This document shows, in pieces, positions 25,121 through 33,789 of a stretch of DNA of 53,466 nt. The stretch's first letter is position 1. Each line of letters begins with the position of its first letter. The stretch lies in the NCBI RefSeq assembly GCF_000765145.1, contig NZ_JMGA01000021.1, positions 1 to 53,466 of the forward strand, in the 5' to 3' direction. The position numbers and the translations under genes are program-made. The notes below the pieces were generated by a model. The model did no database searches. It had not been told where the DNA came from and was given only the letters and a program-made list of their open reading frames with translations. The DNA comes from Desulfosporosinus sp. HMP52 (lineage in GTDB: Bacteria; Bacillota; Desulfitobacteriia; Desulfitobacteriales; Desulfitobacteriaceae).

Positions 25121-26594
25121 AATCTTACTTGTAATCTTTTTGCTTTTATCGTTAAGTGGGTGTGCCGATCTTTCTTGGACAACAGCGGGAAAAATTGTGC
25201 CTCCGGTTCATACTATGTGTCCCTTAGAGGGACAGTGGTTGGTCATCCAGGAGATGGAAACCGACGAAAAACCTGAAGAGGATAATCTAGGTTGGGAGGG
25301 CAAGAACATTCAATTATCAGGGAATTTTGCCTTGATGGGTGACTATGTCTGGAACCGCCCAGAATTTAAAATAAAGAGAGTTAATTCTACTAATTATTTA
25401 GTAACCAAATATCTCAACTTACCCAATGAGCTCATGCCGGAAAACAAAGATGTAGAAGTTATTACTGTATCCTCTGAAGAAAATTTTATTGGTGAATTCA
25501 TGAGAATAGATGAGCAAAGGCTGATTGCCTTTGTTCAAAGTAACGTCTTGTACCTGAAGAAGGTCTCGGATCAAGTGGAAAGTGATTTAGTAGCTGTTGA
25601 TCAAAATGACTTTATAGCGAACCAACAGAGCAATCCGGGATCGTCCGGGGTATTGTTAGGACTTAAACTGCCAAAAGAATCAAATGCTGAGGATATTGTA
25701 GCAAATGGCGAATTCACCTATCAGACTCTCTGGCTGGCCATCGATAATATGAAGCTACATCCTATATTAAAAGGAAACAATGTCTTCTTCCCGCGTAGTA
25801 GCGGCTTTTGGGAACTTCAGATACGTCCGGGGCTGGATGAACTAAGCTTGGAAGAGAGGTTATCTGCTCATGATGTCTCGACAAAGATCTTAGATTCCCA
25901 ACTAAAGACTATGATTAGCCGGGGAGAGGCAAAGAAAAGTTCAGGCAAAAAGGTCATTGAGTATGTGGGAAATGACTTTGTCGTTGTGGAAAACAATTTG
26001 GGGGTGAATCATCTGCAGGTGCTGCCCGTGGATAAAATCTCAACCTCTGAGGGAATCAAGGTGTCTGACCTTTTGGGAGACAACGGATCAGCGGCCTATA
26101 GCAATGCGCGGGCCCAAGCCCGCCGGTCTCTCTATAAAAACCCAAATATTAAATCAATTGATGACCTGAGTGTGGAGCAGAATTTTGGGCTGATCCGAAA
26201 AAATGGGCATTGGTATCTGAGAGGAAGAATTAACTATTATTTACAAAAATCAAGTGAGCCTAGTTATCTGGATTTTAATGTGAATGTAGTTCCCCCTGGG
26301 AAATTGATTATGTATGACACTCTCTGTCTCAGCTGGCAGTATATTAAAGACAAGGTTCCCGATGCAGTTGATGCCTTTACATCCCCTAATCGGGATATGG
26401 CTCTGGTGGTGACCAAGACTAAGCTGTTAGCTTTTTCAATCACTGCCGGTCAACTGGTTAATGAGCCTTTGGCAAAAATTGACTTACCGTACGGGGCTTC
26501 CGTTATAATGGCTGAGTGGGCAACAGACTTTTACGTGGATAATTGGGAAAAGGCGTTTCTGGCCAATGGGGCTGAAGTTATGGAAAATGAATGA
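25104..26594 (+). CDS. Lipoprotein of unknown function linked to the two-component system
   Basis: A 496-residue exported lipoprotein. The signal peptide VYKILLVIFLLLSLSGCADL has a clear lipobox (LSGC, cysteine near residue 20). I do not recognise the rest; it is rich in short beta-like segments (KVIEYVGNDFVVVENNLGV, FGLIRKNGHWYLRGRINYY) and has no metal or catalytic motif I can name. ATG 25104 has GAGGAGAAGG upstream and starts inside the kinase gene, so translation is probably coupled. It may be an accessory sensor or a target of the kinase pathway; that is only context. Confidence 0.8.
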   Translation: MRRVYKILLVIFLLLSLSGCADLSWTTAGKIVPPVHTMCPLEGQWLVIQEMETDEKPEEDNLGWEGKNIQLSGNFALMGDYVWNRPEFKIKRVNSTNYLVTKYLNLPNELMPENKDVEVITVSSEENFIGEFMRIDEQRLIAFVQSNVLYLKKVSDQVESDLVAVDQNDFIANQQSNPGSSGVLLGLKLPKESNAEDIVANGEFTYQTLWLAIDNMKLHPILKGNNVFFPRSSGFWELQIRPGLDELSLEERLSAHDVSTKILDSQLKTMISRGEAKKSSGKKVIEYVGNDFVVVENNLGVNHLQVLPVDKISTSEGIKVSDLLGDNGSAAYSNARAQARRSLYKNPNIKSIDDLSVEQNFGLIRKNGHWYLRGRINYYLQKSSEPSYLDFNVNVVPPGKLIMYDTLCLSWQYIKDKVPDAVDAFTSPNRDMALVVTKTKLLAFSITAGQLVNEPLAKIDLPYGASVIMAEWATDFYVDNWEKAFLANGAEVMENE

Positions 26595-26737
26595 CAAATC
26601 TGAGAGAGAATAATATCAATTGTAAAATAATTATTAATAGAGTAGAATATTAATTAATAAACATTTCAGAATGGTTTGCATTTGATATTATATCTGTCCC
26701 TAGTAATAGGCAAGTTGGAAGGAAGAAGGTTATATAA

Positions 26738-27346
26738 TTGATAAAATATGGGTCGTTTGATGCCCCTACGGATTACTACTGTGAACATCTTACTGGGATT
26801 GATGAGCAAATTTGTGAACTTCTTGCCAAACGAAAGGAGCTTTCTAATAATAAGCCCGGATTTCCTGGAATGGAGTTGATTAATGCTTGGTGTGAAAGGT
26901 ACGCACTTAACAAACCTATGTTATTAAGCTTATTCGGAATTATGTACAATGAGCCAATTCCCGTGTTACAGGAACAAATCGAGCCAGACGAATTCCTCAG
27001 ATTTGTACCCATCCTGAAGAGTGTTCAATTGGATGATTTTTTTTATGCAGTAACTTACATGAAACAATATAAGAATGCAAGTGTAGTATCTGTAGAAATT
27101 GAGTTGGACAGTATAGAAGAAAATGTAAGAATTGGACATGCCGGACTAGAATTGTTTATCTCGCCAGACTATCAATGCCGACCTAGTAGAGGAGGAGGGG
27201 ATAATAAAGGAATGCAGCATTCCTTTATAGTGACTCCATCACTCCCAGATGATGTGACTAACATGGAATTTAAACTGACGGTTCGACCCCATAATTATCA
27301 TCCGAAGGTTGTGGCTCTAGCTAAATCACCTGTTACGATAAAGTAG
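26738..27346 (+). CDS. Hypothetical protein
   Basis: A 202-residue soluble protein that I do not recognise. The N-terminal third is helical and opens with ICELLAKRKELS, which resembles a chorismate-mutase-like helix but is far too little for a call. The C-terminal half looks beta-rich (NASVVSVEIELDS, NMEFKLTVRP). No signal peptide. TTG 26738 follows GGAAGAAGG. It lies alone between the lipoprotein gene and the DUF2157 gene. Confidence 0.65.
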   Translation: MIKYGSFDAPTDYYCEHLTGIDEQICELLAKRKELSNNKPGFPGMELINAWCERYALNKPMLLSLFGIMYNEPIPVLQEQIEPDEFLRFVPILKSVQLDDFFYAVTYMKQYKNASVVSVEIELDSIEENVRIGHAGLELFISPDYQCRPSRGGGDNKGMQHSFIVTPSLPDDVTNMEFKLTVRPHNYHPKVVALAKSPVTIK

Positions 27347-27449
27347 AAATTCCTATAATCAAATTCATCTTTAATTATAGTAGGGTTAGAACTTTGCTAT
27401 TCCGTGTTTCTATACAGGTGAAAATTTAGAGTAGAGGAGGGGAAACGGA

Positions 27450-28514
27450 TTGAAACGTCAAATCACTAAAGGGAACTTCGCCTTAATCAGTAAGGAACTA
27501 GGTTACTTTGAAAGTTCTGGCTTAATCACAGAGGAACAAAAGCTAGGAATCTTAGAGACATATGATGTCAAAAGTGGCCCAAACTTTATTCGAGTAGTAG
27601 TTACCATCGGTGCCATTTTAGTGGGACTGGGAATATTAAGTTTTATCGCCAGCAATTGGGATGGAATTACTCATTTTGTTAAGCTACTAATCATCTTTGG
27701 AGTTTTTTGTGGGGTAAACCTAGCGGGGTATCAGTTGACTGAGACCAATCCTAGAACAGGCAGGAGCTTAATCTACCTGGGCACACTTGTTTATGGAGCG
27801 GGTATCTTTCTGATTGGACAGATGTACAATTTCGGAGGGGACTTTCCCACCGCATTTTTGCTTTGGTCCGTAGGTGTCCTGCCTATAGCCTTCCAGCAAA
27901 AGGATAAGTACCTAATGCTTTTTGCAAACTTGCTATTTTTGGTCTATCTTCTCGGTTCCTTTGAACAAGGATTCCCTTATGCGGGCTGGCTGGGGGTTCC
28001 AATTGTGTATCTTGCTTTGTACTACTTTGATAAATCCAGACAGTTGTTATTTGTGGCTAATTTGATAAGCTTAAGCTTTATTTTTCGAATGGCCTTAAGC
28101 TATGACCTGGATGGTTTATATGTTGCCCTGCTCTTTTTCTGCATAGGTCTGGTTATGTACGGGGTAAAGCACACCTTTGAGCAGGATGTTTTCCGTGTTC
28201 AAGGTCATATTCTTTTTGGGGTTACCGGTGTAATTTTAACCATCCCTGAGTTGTGGGATGTTCTGGTTAATGCCCAATCGACTCGTCTGGTAAGTATCCT
28301 CTTCGCCCTGGCTTTTGTGGCTCTGCTGTTTTTCTTAATCCGCAAGGGCAGTTTGATTAGTTTGGTCTTTGTATGTATTACGATCTTTAGATATTATACG
28401 GATACCTTTGCGTTTTTACCAAAATCCTTGTTTTTTATTGTCGGAGGTCTGCTCTTACTAGCCTTTGGTTTCTATTTTGAACGGATGAAAACAAAAGGGG
28501 GTAATTTGGCATGA
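27450..28514 (+). CDS. DUF2157 multi-pass membrane protein
   Basis: A 354-residue protein with a soluble N-terminus of about 50 residues (LGYFESSGLITEEQKLGILE) and roughly ten membrane segments. The start of the first, FIRVVVTIGAILVGLGILSF, and the motif IASNWDGI are characteristic of DUF2157. Function is unknown. TTG 27450 follows AGGAGGGG. The next gene starts at the ATGA overlap, so the two are co-translated; DUF2157 and GDYXXLXY proteins are a recurrent pair. Confidence 0.88.
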   Translation: MKRQITKGNFALISKELGYFESSGLITEEQKLGILETYDVKSGPNFIRVVVTIGAILVGLGILSFIASNWDGITHFVKLLIIFGVFCGVNLAGYQLTETNPRTGRSLIYLGTLVYGAGIFLIGQMYNFGGDFPTAFLLWSVGVLPIAFQQKDKYLMLFANLLFLVYLLGSFEQGFPYAGWLGVPIVYLALYYFDKSRQLLFVANLISLSFIFRMALSYDLDGLYVALLFFCIGLVMYGVKHTFEQDVFRVQGHILFGVTGVILTIPELWDVLVNAQSTRLVSILFALAFVALLFFLIRKGSLISLVFVCITIFRYYTDTFAFLPKSLFFIVGGLLLLAFGFYFERMKTKGGNLA

Positions 28515-29014
28515 CCAAAAGGAAAACGTTCCTTCTTGCAGTAGCGATCCCCTTGTTCATCCTCTTAGCAATGACTATTAAACCTCAAGCAACTGTGCTC
28601 TTTGGGGAAGAGATTGTTCTGGAAACTAAGGCTTACGACCCGACAGATCTTTTTCGGGGAGACTATGTGGCCATTAACTTTGCTATCTCTGATGTTCCAA
28701 AGTCTAAAGTTTCCTTACCAATCGATAAGGTCTATAATAAAACCCTTTATGTAAACCTCAAGCAAGAGGGTAGGTATTATGTGATTGACCAGGTGAGTGA
28801 AACAAAACCAAAACAAGGAGTTTACCTAAAAGGCAAATTTCAGGATTCCTTTAATGAAACTAATTCCTACCGTGTCGACTACAGCCTGGATAAGTATTTT
28901 GTGGAACAAGGGAGTGGAAAGGATCTAGAGCTAGAATCCTTTAAGGGAGGACTTGAGGGAAGGGTAAAGGTGCTCGGCGGTTATGGGGTTTTGACGGGAA
29001 TTGCACCGCGTTGA
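28511..29014 (+). CDS. GDYXXLXY-domain membrane-anchored protein
   Basis: A 167-residue protein with one N-terminal membrane anchor (FLLAVAIPLFILLAMTI) and an external domain that carries the name-giving motif as FRGDYVAINF, with a YDPTDLFRGDY context. Its function is not known; its constant partner is the DUF2157 protein encoded just upstream with a four-base overlap. The gene ends six bases before a long hairpin. Confidence 0.85.
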   Translation: MTKRKTFLLAVAIPLFILLAMTIKPQATVLFGEEIVLETKAYDPTDLFRGDYVAINFAISDVPKSKVSLPIDKVYNKTLYVNLKQEGRYYVIDQVSETKPKQGVYLKGKFQDSFNETNSYRVDYSLDKYFVEQGSGKDLELESFKGGLEGRVKVLGGYGVLTGIAPR

Positions 29015-29019
29015 GATTA

Positions 29020-29080
29020 TGTATAATGACGAAAAAGGACTGCTGCCATGTTGGCGGCAGTCCTTTTTCGTCATTATACA
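29020..29080. repeat. 61-nt long hairpin (MITE-like or bidirectional terminator)
   Basis: Two 28-base arms, the left beginning TGTATAATGACGAAAAAGG and the right ending CTTTTTCGTCATTATACA, with one G-T pair and a 5-base loop. It directly follows the GDYXXLXY gene. The internal A and T tracts mean it could terminate in both directions, but its length is unusual for a terminator. Confidence 0.8.
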
Positions 29081-29117
29081 TTGGGGTCTGAGTAGTATGA
29101 AAATAGGGTCCCTTGGG

Positions 29118-29304
29118 TTGGGCAGCTTCTCCCACATCCGTGAACTCAACACTCCGAGGCTCGCCCACACTCTTCCGCGGGAGCTTCGCCAAACCTCAGG
29201 GTAATACCTGAGGTGAACCGTGGCTGCGCTTCCCCGCGAAAGATTTGTGGGCCTTACTGCCTCTCCGTGTGATTCGTTCACTTCTGTTGGGAGAAGCTGC
29301 CTTT
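29118..29304. repeat. GC-rich foldback element with inverted ends
   Basis: GGCAGCTTCTCCC (29121-29133) is repeated as its reverse complement GGGAGAAGCTGCC at 29289-29301, enclosing about 155 bases that are clearly more GC-rich than the neighbourhood. A further internal hairpin is ACCTCAGG/CCTGAGGT around 29205. No convincing gene is present. With the long hairpin it accounts for most of the 431-base gene-free stretch 29015-29445. Confidence 0.6.
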
Positions 29305-29352
29305 GGGAGAAATCGGGAGGAGCATTTTCTGCAAAGCGGATCTCTTATACTG

Positions 29353-29402
29353 AATACTGTATTATCTTTCCAAAAGTCTAGACATTTTAGTATTACTGTA
29401 AT
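29353..29402 (+). promoter_or_regulatory. Twin ACTGT-centred palindromes, candidate operator for the XRE-cupin regulator
   Basis: AATACTGTATT (29353-29363) and ATTACTGTAAT (29392-29402) are both 11-base palindromes with the same ACTGT centre, 39 bases apart, ending 44 bases before the regulator start. Autoregulation by the downstream protein is inference. Confidence 0.4.
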
Positions 29403-29445
29403 ATATTTCATATAACTAAATTAATATAGGAATTAGAGGGATTTT

Positions 29446-29994
29446 ATGGAGAATATTTATGAGCGAATTCGGAGCCTGCGTGTCAGCATGAATATGACAC
29501 TTAAAGACTTAAGTGAAAAAACAGGACTTTCCGTAAGTTTTCTTTCTCAAGTAGAACGAGGAAACAGCTCACTGGCTATCACATCCCTGCAAAAGATTGC
29601 GGATGTATTTAAAGTTTCTATGTCCTCTTTTTTTGAAAATACTGTCACTAACAGCTTTTTTACACCCGTTGAGGAGCGCAAGCCTTTTCAGATTGAACGA
29701 TCAAATTCGATCTTTACCCGCTTAGGAGGTAACTTTTCCGGAAAGGTTTTGGAGCCGATTCATATAGTATTAGCCCCGCACCAAGGGCAGGAGGTTGTTT
29801 TTAATCACCCCGGTGAAGAGTTCTACTATGTGTTGAAGGGGAAAGTCCTAATGCAGGTTGGAGACAAAGAATACGAAATGAACGAGGGCGATACGATTCA
29901 TTTTCCTTCTCTTCTAGATCATACCTGGCATAATCAAACAGATGAACCAGTTCATATGATTGCTGTACTTACCCCCATTATTTTTCATGAGTAA
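29446..29994 (+). CDS. XRE-family transcriptional regulator with cupin sensor domain
   Basis: A 182-residue regulator. The helix-turn-helix covers about residues 5-60 (LRVSMNMTLKDLSEKTGLS, SFLSQVERGNSSLAITSLQK). The C-terminal cupin domain covers about 100-178 (HPGEEFYYVLKGKVLMQVGD and HFPSLLDHTWHN). Proteins of this build sense a small ligand with the cupin and control adjacent uptake or catabolic genes. ATG 29446 follows TTAGAGGG. It lies at the head of the cupin, peptidase and oligopeptide transporter genes and probably controls them. Confidence 0.93.
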   Translation: MENIYERIRSLRVSMNMTLKDLSEKTGLSVSFLSQVERGNSSLAITSLQKIADVFKVSMSSFFENTVTNSFFTPVEERKPFQIERSNSIFTRLGGNFSGKVLEPIHIVLAPHQGQEVVFNHPGEEFYYVLKGKVLMQVGDKEYEMNEGDTIHFPSLLDHTWHNQTDEPVHMIAVLTPIIFHE

Positions 29995-30000
29995 TCGTGT

Positions 30001-30030
30001 TTATATAGGGTTATATAGAGAGTTATATAG
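30001..30030 (+). promoter_or_regulatory. Three TTATATAG repeats before the cupin-peptidase genes
   Basis: TTATATAG occurs at 30001, 30011 and 30023, one copy about every helical turn, in the 113-base gap between the regulator and the cupin gene. It may be an operator or an AT-rich promoter; no function can be read directly. Confidence 0.35.
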
Positions 30031-30107
30031 GTTTAACTAAGATCTTAAGGGTTTAAAATAATTAATTTAACTTAACTTAACTTGAAATGTTAGGAGAAAG
30101 CTCTTCA

Positions 30108-30446
30108 ATGAAAATTATAACAAACGCAGATATTAAAGCAGCTGATCGAAGTGATGTGATCATGAAAACTCTGTTCGGTGCAGACGCGCTTAAGGATGCC
30201 CAGGTGACTATGGGAACAGTGGTATTTCCACCGGGAGCAAGAGTACCGGCTGAAGGCGTAGGAGTGCATGCTGAGCATGAATACTCGTTTATAATGCGTG
30301 GGTCTATTTTAACCGTGAGTGGAGGCAAAGAATGCCGGGTATCGGAAGGTCAAGCATCTTTAATCCCAGCGGGTGAGGAACATTGGGCCTTAAACGATGG
30401 AACAGAGAACTGTGAAATAGTCTGGTTCTTAGTGAAACAATCTTAA
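30108..30446 (+). CDS. Small cupin-domain protein
   Basis: A 112-residue single-domain cupin. The metal-type motif 1 is GVHAEHEYSFIMRGS and motif 2 is LIPAGEEHWALND, so a bound metal is plausible. Proteins like this act as isomerases, dioxygenases or ligand binders; the activity cannot be named. ATG 30108 is preferred over an ATG at 30087 because AGGAG (30092) lies between them, 11 bases upstream of 30108. It sits between the regulator and the peptidase gene. Confidence 0.82.
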   Translation: MKIITNADIKAADRSDVIMKTLFGADALKDAQVTMGTVVFPPGARVPAEGVGVHAEHEYSFIMRGSILTVSGGKECRVSEGQASLIPAGEEHWALNDGTENCEIVWFLVKQS

Positions 30447-30510
30447 TCTCAATTGGTTAACAGTGATTTAAAGACAATATCGAAGAATGACTAGGAGGGC
30501 ACACGAATCT

Positions 30511-31605
30511 ATGGGTAGTTATACAGCTAGAATCCAAAAAATCCAGGCAATCATGAAATCTCAAAACACTGACTATATGGTATTTGCCCCTACATCACAA
30601 TTATTTTATTTAACAGGATTAAAGACCACAGCTGATGAAAGGCTGCAAGTTTTTTTAGTGCCGGCTGAGGGCAAACCGGTAATGATCATGCCGGATATGT
30701 ATCGAGAAGCAGCAGAGAACCTGGAAGAGAAGAATTTTGACTTAGTGACCTGGTCTGATGAAACAGATCCGGTGGATTTATTGCTGACCCTAATTAAGAA
30801 GGAGTCAGCCATAGCAGCAATTGATGAAAGAATGTGGGCAGGACACTTCTTGAGTCTAAGAAGAGCTTTTATTGGGTTTGAGTTCATTGGGGTCTCAAAT
30901 CTAATGCGGGAAATCAGAATGTTTAAAGACCAATACGAGATGAGTCAACTAGCAAAAGCCGGGGGCTTAACAGATAAGGTTATGGCGGAAGTACGTATGG
31001 TTATTCAACCGGGTATTTCTGAAAAAGAGTTAGCCTTTTTTGTGGAATCAAAGCTGAAGGAATATGGAGCGGAAGAGCTTTCCTTTAAACCCATTGTTGC
31101 CTCAGGGCCTAACACCTCCTCTCCTCACCACTATACCGGGGATAGAAAGTTACAGATGGGGGATTTAGTGGTATTAGATTTCGGAGGACTCTTCCAAGGA
31201 TACTGCTCAGATATGACTCGAACCTTCTCTGTGGGTAAGGCCTCCGCAGAGGTCAAAAAAGTGTTTAATGCTGTAAAGGATGCCAACGAAGCCGGCTTTT
31301 TGGCGGTTCAGCAAGGGATTGCCTGTGAGAAAGTCGATGAGGCTGCTCGGGAAGTCATTTCTCGAGCCGGATATGGAGAATACTTTATTCACAGGACCGG
31401 ACATGGCATAGGGCTGGATATCCACGAAGATCCCTATATAGTTAAGGGCAATCAAGAAATCCTCAAAACGGGTATGACTTTCAGCATTGAACCGGGTATT
31501 TATCTACCGGGTAAATTTGGGGTTCGTATTGAAGATATTGTTGGACTAACGGAAAACGGGCCGGTGCGTTTTAATAATTTTTCACGCGAACTTATCGAGA
31601 CCTAA
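30511..31605 (+). CDS. M24-family metallopeptidase (Xaa-Pro aminopeptidase/creatinase-like)
   Basis: A 364-residue protein with an N-terminal creatinase-like domain (about 1-135) and a C-terminal pita-bread catalytic domain. Metal ligands are visible as the two aspartates in DFGGLFQGYCSDMTRTF, the histidine in HRTGHGIGLDIHE, the glutamate in SIEPGIY and the glutamate in VRIEDIVG. It should release N-terminal residues next to proline from imported peptides. ATG 30511 is chosen over ATG 30487 because AGGAGGG lies between them. The following oligopeptide importer makes a peptide-use role very likely. Confidence 0.92.
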   Translation: MGSYTARIQKIQAIMKSQNTDYMVFAPTSQLFYLTGLKTTADERLQVFLVPAEGKPVMIMPDMYREAAENLEEKNFDLVTWSDETDPVDLLLTLIKKESAIAAIDERMWAGHFLSLRRAFIGFEFIGVSNLMREIRMFKDQYEMSQLAKAGGLTDKVMAEVRMVIQPGISEKELAFFVESKLKEYGAEELSFKPIVASGPNTSSPHHYTGDRKLQMGDLVVLDFGGLFQGYCSDMTRTFSVGKASAEVKKVFNAVKDANEAGFLAVQQGIACEKVDEAAREVISRAGYGEYFIHRTGHGIGLDIHEDPYIVKGNQEILKTGMTFSIEPGIYLPGKFGVRIEDIVGLTENGPVRFNNFSRELIET

Positions 31606-31715
31606 GAGCCTTATGTTCTAATAGTCAGAAGTTAACTTTCAAGTTCATCTATAGTTGAATTATTTCACAAGTTTCTGAAACCTAAGATAAGATAAATCTT
31701 TATGGAGACATGAAT

Positions 31716-32714
31716 ATGAGTGATGATATCGGACAGGACGATTTACTAAGAATTAATAACTTAAATGTGCAATTTAGAACTTCCGAAGGTGTGTTTAGGG
31801 CCGTTCGGGATGTGAGTATTTCAGTACGGTCAGGTGAAACGCTGGGCATTGTTGGGGAGAGTGGAAGCGGCAAAAGCGTTACCGCTCTATCAATTATGAA
31901 CCTAGTACCTAATCCCCCTGGAGAGACATCAGGAGAGATAATTTTCAACCAGCAAAACCTCAGGGAATTATCGACCGAAGAAGTTCGCAAGATCCGAGGG
32001 AATGAGATAGCCATGATATTTCAGGAACCTATGACTTCTTTAAACCCTATTCACACTTGTGGCAAGCAGATCATGGAACCCCTCTTGCTGCATAAAGGCT
32101 TTAGCAAAAAAGAAGCCAAGGCTCGTGCCTTGGAACTCTTGAAGCTGGTGGGTATTCCAATTCCGGAGCAAAGGTTTAAAGAGTACCCTCATCAATTATC
32201 CGGTGGAATGCGGCAGAGGGTCATGATTGCCATGGCTCTAGCCTGTCGACCTAAACTACTTTTGGCGGATGAACCAACAACAGCTCTAGATGTAACCATT
32301 CAGGCTCAAATTATGGAGTTGTTAAAAAATCTTCGCAAGGAAATTGACTCGGCCATTATCATGATTACCCATGATTTGGGGATAATTACGGAAATGTGTG
32401 ATCGTGTCGTAGTCATGTATGCCGGTCAGGTGGTAGAGTCCGGCCCCCTTAAAGAATTGATCAGAGAGCCGCTGCACCCCTATACCGAGGGATTATTAAG
32501 GTCTATTCCTACTATTACCAAAGAGAAGCAGCGCTTACATACGATTGAAGGCACAGTGCCCAGCCCCTTCGAAATGCCCTTCGGGTGCAGTTTTCAACCC
32601 AGGTGTAACTATTCAACGTCAAATTGCTCAGAGCAGGCTCCTGATTTAATCCATGTATCCCCAGATCGCGCTGTCAGATGCTGGCATCATGTCAATGAAT
32701 TAGGCAAAGACTAG
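31716..32714 (+). CDS. Oligopeptide/dipeptide ABC transporter ATP-binding protein (DppD/OppD-like)
   Basis: A 332-residue ATPase with Walker [15 protein letters not shown], signature [17 protein letters not shown] and Walker [15 protein letters not shown]. The C-terminal extension with cysteines ([16 protein letters not shown]) is the 4Fe-4S-type tail known in Opp/Dpp ATPases. ATG 31716 is preferred over ATG 31710 since GGAGA is seven bases upstream. It is followed 11 bases later by its partner ATPase. Confidence 0.93.
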   Translation: MSDDIGQDDLLRINNLNVQFRTSEGVFRAVRDVSISVRSGETLGIVGESGSGKSVTALSIMNLVPNPPGETSGEIIFNQQNLRELSTEEVRKIRGNEIAMIFQEPMTSLNPIHTCGKQIMEPLLLHKGFSKKEAKARALELLKLVGIPIPEQRFKEYPHQLSGGMRQRVMIAMALACRPKLLLADEPTTALDVTIQAQIMELLKNLRKEIDSAIIMITHDLGIITEMCDRVVVMYAGQVVESGPLKELIREPLHPYTEGLLRSIPTITKEKQRLHTIEGTVPSPFEMPFGCSFQPRCNYSTSNCSEQAPDLIHVSPDRAVRCWHHVNELGKD

Positions 32715-32725
32715 GAGAGTGGAAC

Positions 32726-33694
32726 ATGGAAGATAATGTGCTTCTGCAGGTGCAGAACTTAAAAATGTATTTTCAGAGCGAAAGCAGCTTTTCTTTTAAT
32801 AAAAAGTATATTAAAGCTGTAGATGATGTTTCATTTGAATTGTTTAAAGGGGAAACCTTTGGTTTAGTGGGAGAATCCGGGTGCGGCAAAAGTACTCTTG
32901 GACGCACCATACTTGGCCTTTATAAACCAATTGCCGGCAAGGTGATTTTTGAGGGAGAGGACATAGTCTCCTTGAAAAATAACCGGATGAAAGACATGCG
33001 AAAAAAGATGCAGCTGATTTTTCAGGATCCCAGCGCATCCTTAAATCCCAGAAAGACCATTGAGGATATTTTAAATGAGCCTTTTCACATTCATAAAGTT
33101 GGCTCAAAGGTTGAGCGAAAAGCTAAAATCAAAGAATTAATGAATCGAGTAGGATTATCCGAGTACCACTTGAGCCGTTATCCCCATGAAATGTCGGGAG
33201 GGCAAAAGCAAAGGGTGGGGATTGCCCGGGCTTTAACCTTGAACCCTAAGCTGATAATCTGCGATGAGCCAGTCTCTGCTTTAGATGTTTCGATTCAAGC
33301 ACAGGTTATTAATCTATTGGAAGATCTCCAAAGAGAGTATGACCTGACCTATTTATTTATCTCCCATAACCTAAGTGTGGTTCATCATATCTGCAATCGT
33401 GTTGGAGTTATGTATCTGGGAAAACTTGTTGAAACCGGCAGTCATGCGGATATCTATCATAACACTCAACATCCCTATGCCAAAGCTTTGATCTCGGCAA
33501 TTCCCAATAGTGATCCGGATCAGCAAAAGGAACGGATCTTGCTAAAAGGGGATGTGCCAAGTCCTGCTAATCCTCCATCTGGGTGTCGCTTTCATACTAG
33601 GTGCCCTGAGGTGACAGACTTATGTAGTCAAGCTGAGCCTCTGCTAAAGGAGGTGTTTCCGGGTCATTTTGTAGCTTGCCATGGAGTTGAATAA
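32726..33694 (+). CDS. Oligopeptide/dipeptide ABC transporter ATP-binding protein (DppF/OppF-like)
   Basis: A 322-residue ATPase with Walker [18 protein letters not shown], signature [16 protein letters not shown] and Walker [15 protein letters not shown]. The C-terminal cysteine tail ([15 protein letters not shown]) matches the family. It forms the heterodimer with the preceding ATPase. ATG 32726 has AGGAGAG upstream. Confidence 0.93.
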   Translation: MEDNVLLQVQNLKMYFQSESSFSFNKKYIKAVDDVSFELFKGETFGLVGESGCGKSTLGRTILGLYKPIAGKVIFEGEDIVSLKNNRMKDMRKKMQLIFQDPSASLNPRKTIEDILNEPFHIHKVGSKVERKAKIKELMNRVGLSEYHLSRYPHEMSGGQKQRVGIARALTLNPKLIICDEPVSALDVSIQAQVINLLEDLQREYDLTYLFISHNLSVVHHICNRVGVMYLGKLVETGSHADIYHNTQHPYAKALISAIPNSDPDQQKERILLKGDVPSPANPPSGCRFHTRCPEVTDLCSQAEPLLKEVFPGHFVACHGVE

Positions 33695-33789
33695 TCTAAA
33701 AGGAGGGATATTCGAACTTTAATGTTACTCGTACTTACTTGAAGGTGATGGTTGTTACCCAAAATAAGATTTGAAAGGGGAGGAAAATT

